Shown here piece after piece: positions 6,132 to 7,009 of a stretch of 7,009 bases of DNA. Source of the DNA: Kiritimatiellia bacterium (lineage in GTDB: Bacteria > Verrucomicrobiota > Kiritimatiellia > RFP12 > UBA1067); the NCBI GenBank assembly GCA_017521065.1, contig JAFXEA010000475.1, positions 1 through 7,009 on the forward strand, in the 5' to 3' direction. The position numbers and the translations under genes are program-made. Below the pieces are notes generated by a model, which ran no database searches, had not been told where the DNA came from, and saw only the letters and a list, made by a program, of their open reading frames with translations. The stretch's first letter is position 1. Each line of letters begins with the position of its first letter.

Positions 6132-7009
6132 ATGGAAACAATATGGAAGATGGTTCACGGATGGATGTCTGCATCCGGACTGGACGCAGCCGGAGCAAAA
6201 GCGGCCGCTTCAGCATTGTGCGCAGCCGCCACCATTGGTGTCGGAACAGGTCTTTGCGCAATGATGTCAGCCATTGCACGACGTTTCATAGCCAAGCCCC
6301 AAGCATCCGAATCGCACAAAATGAAATCCGCGACGCTGATCCGTACAACGACATGGACCATCTTTGCATGGATCATGTTCGCCTGGCTTCCTGACGCAGT
6401 AAGCGCTTATCCGGCAATCTCAAAACCATTGTCCCGCATTCTGTACATTGCCACCGTAATACTGTTCGCCTCTTCCATATCAAGCACCATAACCTGGCTT
6501 CGCACAACGGCAGGATCGCATGTCAAAAAGCAGGCGTTCGCCTCGAAGACCCTTTCGCAGATGGCCAAGATACTTCTGTGGTTCACGGCGGCTATCATAG
6601 TCGTATCGGCATTGATGGGCAAGAGCCCCACATTCGTCCTCAGCGGACTCGGCGCATTGACCGCAGTGCTCATGTTGATCTTCCGCGATTCGCTTCTGGG
6701 GCTGGTCGCAGGGATTCAGGTGTCGCAGAACGACATGGTGCGCGTCGGAGACTGGATAACGATGTCCAGGTACAACGCGGACGGAACGGTGATCGACATC
6801 GCCCTCACCACCGTAAAGGTGCGGAACTTCGACAACACGGTTACCATGATCCCCTCCTCCGCACTCATCAGCGACTCGTTCATCAACTGGCGGTACATGT
6901 CGACGTCCAAGGGACGCCGCATCAAGCGTCCGGTGTGGATCAGCGTCACTTCCGTGCGCGAACTCACGCCGGAACAGCAGGAATCCCTCGTCGCACAGGG
7001 GCTGCTGAA
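6132..7009 (+). CDS. YbdG-like MscS-family mechanosensitive channel (runs off right edge)
   Basis: This is an inner-membrane channel of the MscS superfamily that opens under membrane tension and protects against osmotic downshock. The visible 292 residues have hydrophobic segments at about 24-50, 70-90, 100-122 and 145-163. The pore helix and upper soluble domain follow: SGLGALTAVLMLIFRD (171-186), SLLGLVAGIQVSQNDMV (187-203) and RVGDWITM (204-211). ADGTVIDIALTTVKVRNFD (216-234), MIPSSALISDSFINWR (239-254) and GRRIKRPVWI (261-270) come next. The order and wording of these motifs match E. coli YbdG, about 415 residues, much better than MscS itself, so about 120 C-terminal residues should lie beyond the window. 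It has its own promoter and Shine-Dalgarno and is divergent from dinG. The subfamily is confidently recognised; whether it gates like YbdG, which contributes only small conductance in E. coli, cannot be told here. Confidence 0.93.
   Translation, partial: METIWKMVHGWMSASGLDAAGAKAAASALCAAATIGVGTGLCAMMSAIARRFIAKPQASESHKMKSATLIRTTTWTIFAWIMFAWLPDAVSAYPAISKPLSRILYIATVILFASSISSTITWLRTTAGSHVKKQAFASKTLSQMAKILLWFTAAIIVVSALMGKSPTFVLSGLGALTAVLMLIFRDSLLGLVAGIQVSQNDMVRVGDWITMSRYNADGTVIDIALTTVKVRNFDNTVTMIPSSALISDSFINWRYMSTSKGRRIKRPVWISVTSVRELTPEQQESLVAQGLL

Noticed and set aside
5953..6264. Plus-strand frame that includes an ATG at 6127 near the channel Shine-Dalgarno
   Set aside because: The ATG is only 2 nt from AAGGAG, the protein has no family features, and the overlapping frame from 6132 is a clear MscS-family channel.

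Overview
The window reads as a compact chromosomal segment of a diderm (Gram-negative) bacterium of moderately high GC. An MlaE-MlaF-MlaD lipid-transport gene set implies an outer membrane. Long MCE proteins with repeated GEGTxGKL tails, a type III pantothenate kinase with the DVGNTST/LDYPKP pattern, and TGnTATAAT promoters without clear -35 boxes would fit, for example, the PVC group (Kiritimatiellota/Lentisphaerota/Verrucomicrobiota) or deltaproteobacterial lineages. That placement is inference and weak. No mobile element, RNA gene, CRISPR array or foreign-looking island was seen, and no gap between genes exceeds about 80 bases.

Layout: almost everything lies on the minus strand. From right to left these are a DinG/XPD-type Fe-S helicase (6069-3691), the lipid-transport operon mlaE (3634-2855), mlaF (2850-2158) and mlaD (2161-1094), an RsuA/RluB-family pseudouridine synthase (1094-369), and the N-terminal part of coaX (293 to beyond base 1). 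On the plus strand, a YbdG-like MscS-family mechanosensitive channel starts at 6132 and runs off the right edge. It is transcribed divergently from the helicase.

How they work together: MlaE (permease), MlaF (ATPase) and MlaD (MCE substrate-binding subunit with a long periplasmic tail) should form one inner-membrane ABC complex moving phospholipid between the membranes. Their reading frames are 4 nt apart, then overlap as ATGA, then as TGATG into the pseudouridine synthase, so the four genes look like one translationally coupled operon. No mlaB or mlaC is present in the window.

The most notable signal is in the control regions. The three minus-strand genes that follow a promoter (coaX, mlaE, dinG) each have a perfect extended -10 (TGATATAAT or TGGTATAAT) only 8, 11 and 8 nt before the start codon, with no room for a Shine-Dalgarno sequence. 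In all three an in-frame TAA lies inside the -10 box, which rules out an upstream start. This predicts leaderless or nearly leaderless mRNAs. The operon-internal genes mlaD and the pseudouridine synthase, and the plus-strand channel gene, do have Shine-Dalgarno sequences. The dinG and channel promoters are back-to-back and form a near-perfect 24-bp dyad. The genes themselves belong to known families; I did not find a clearly new multi-gene system.
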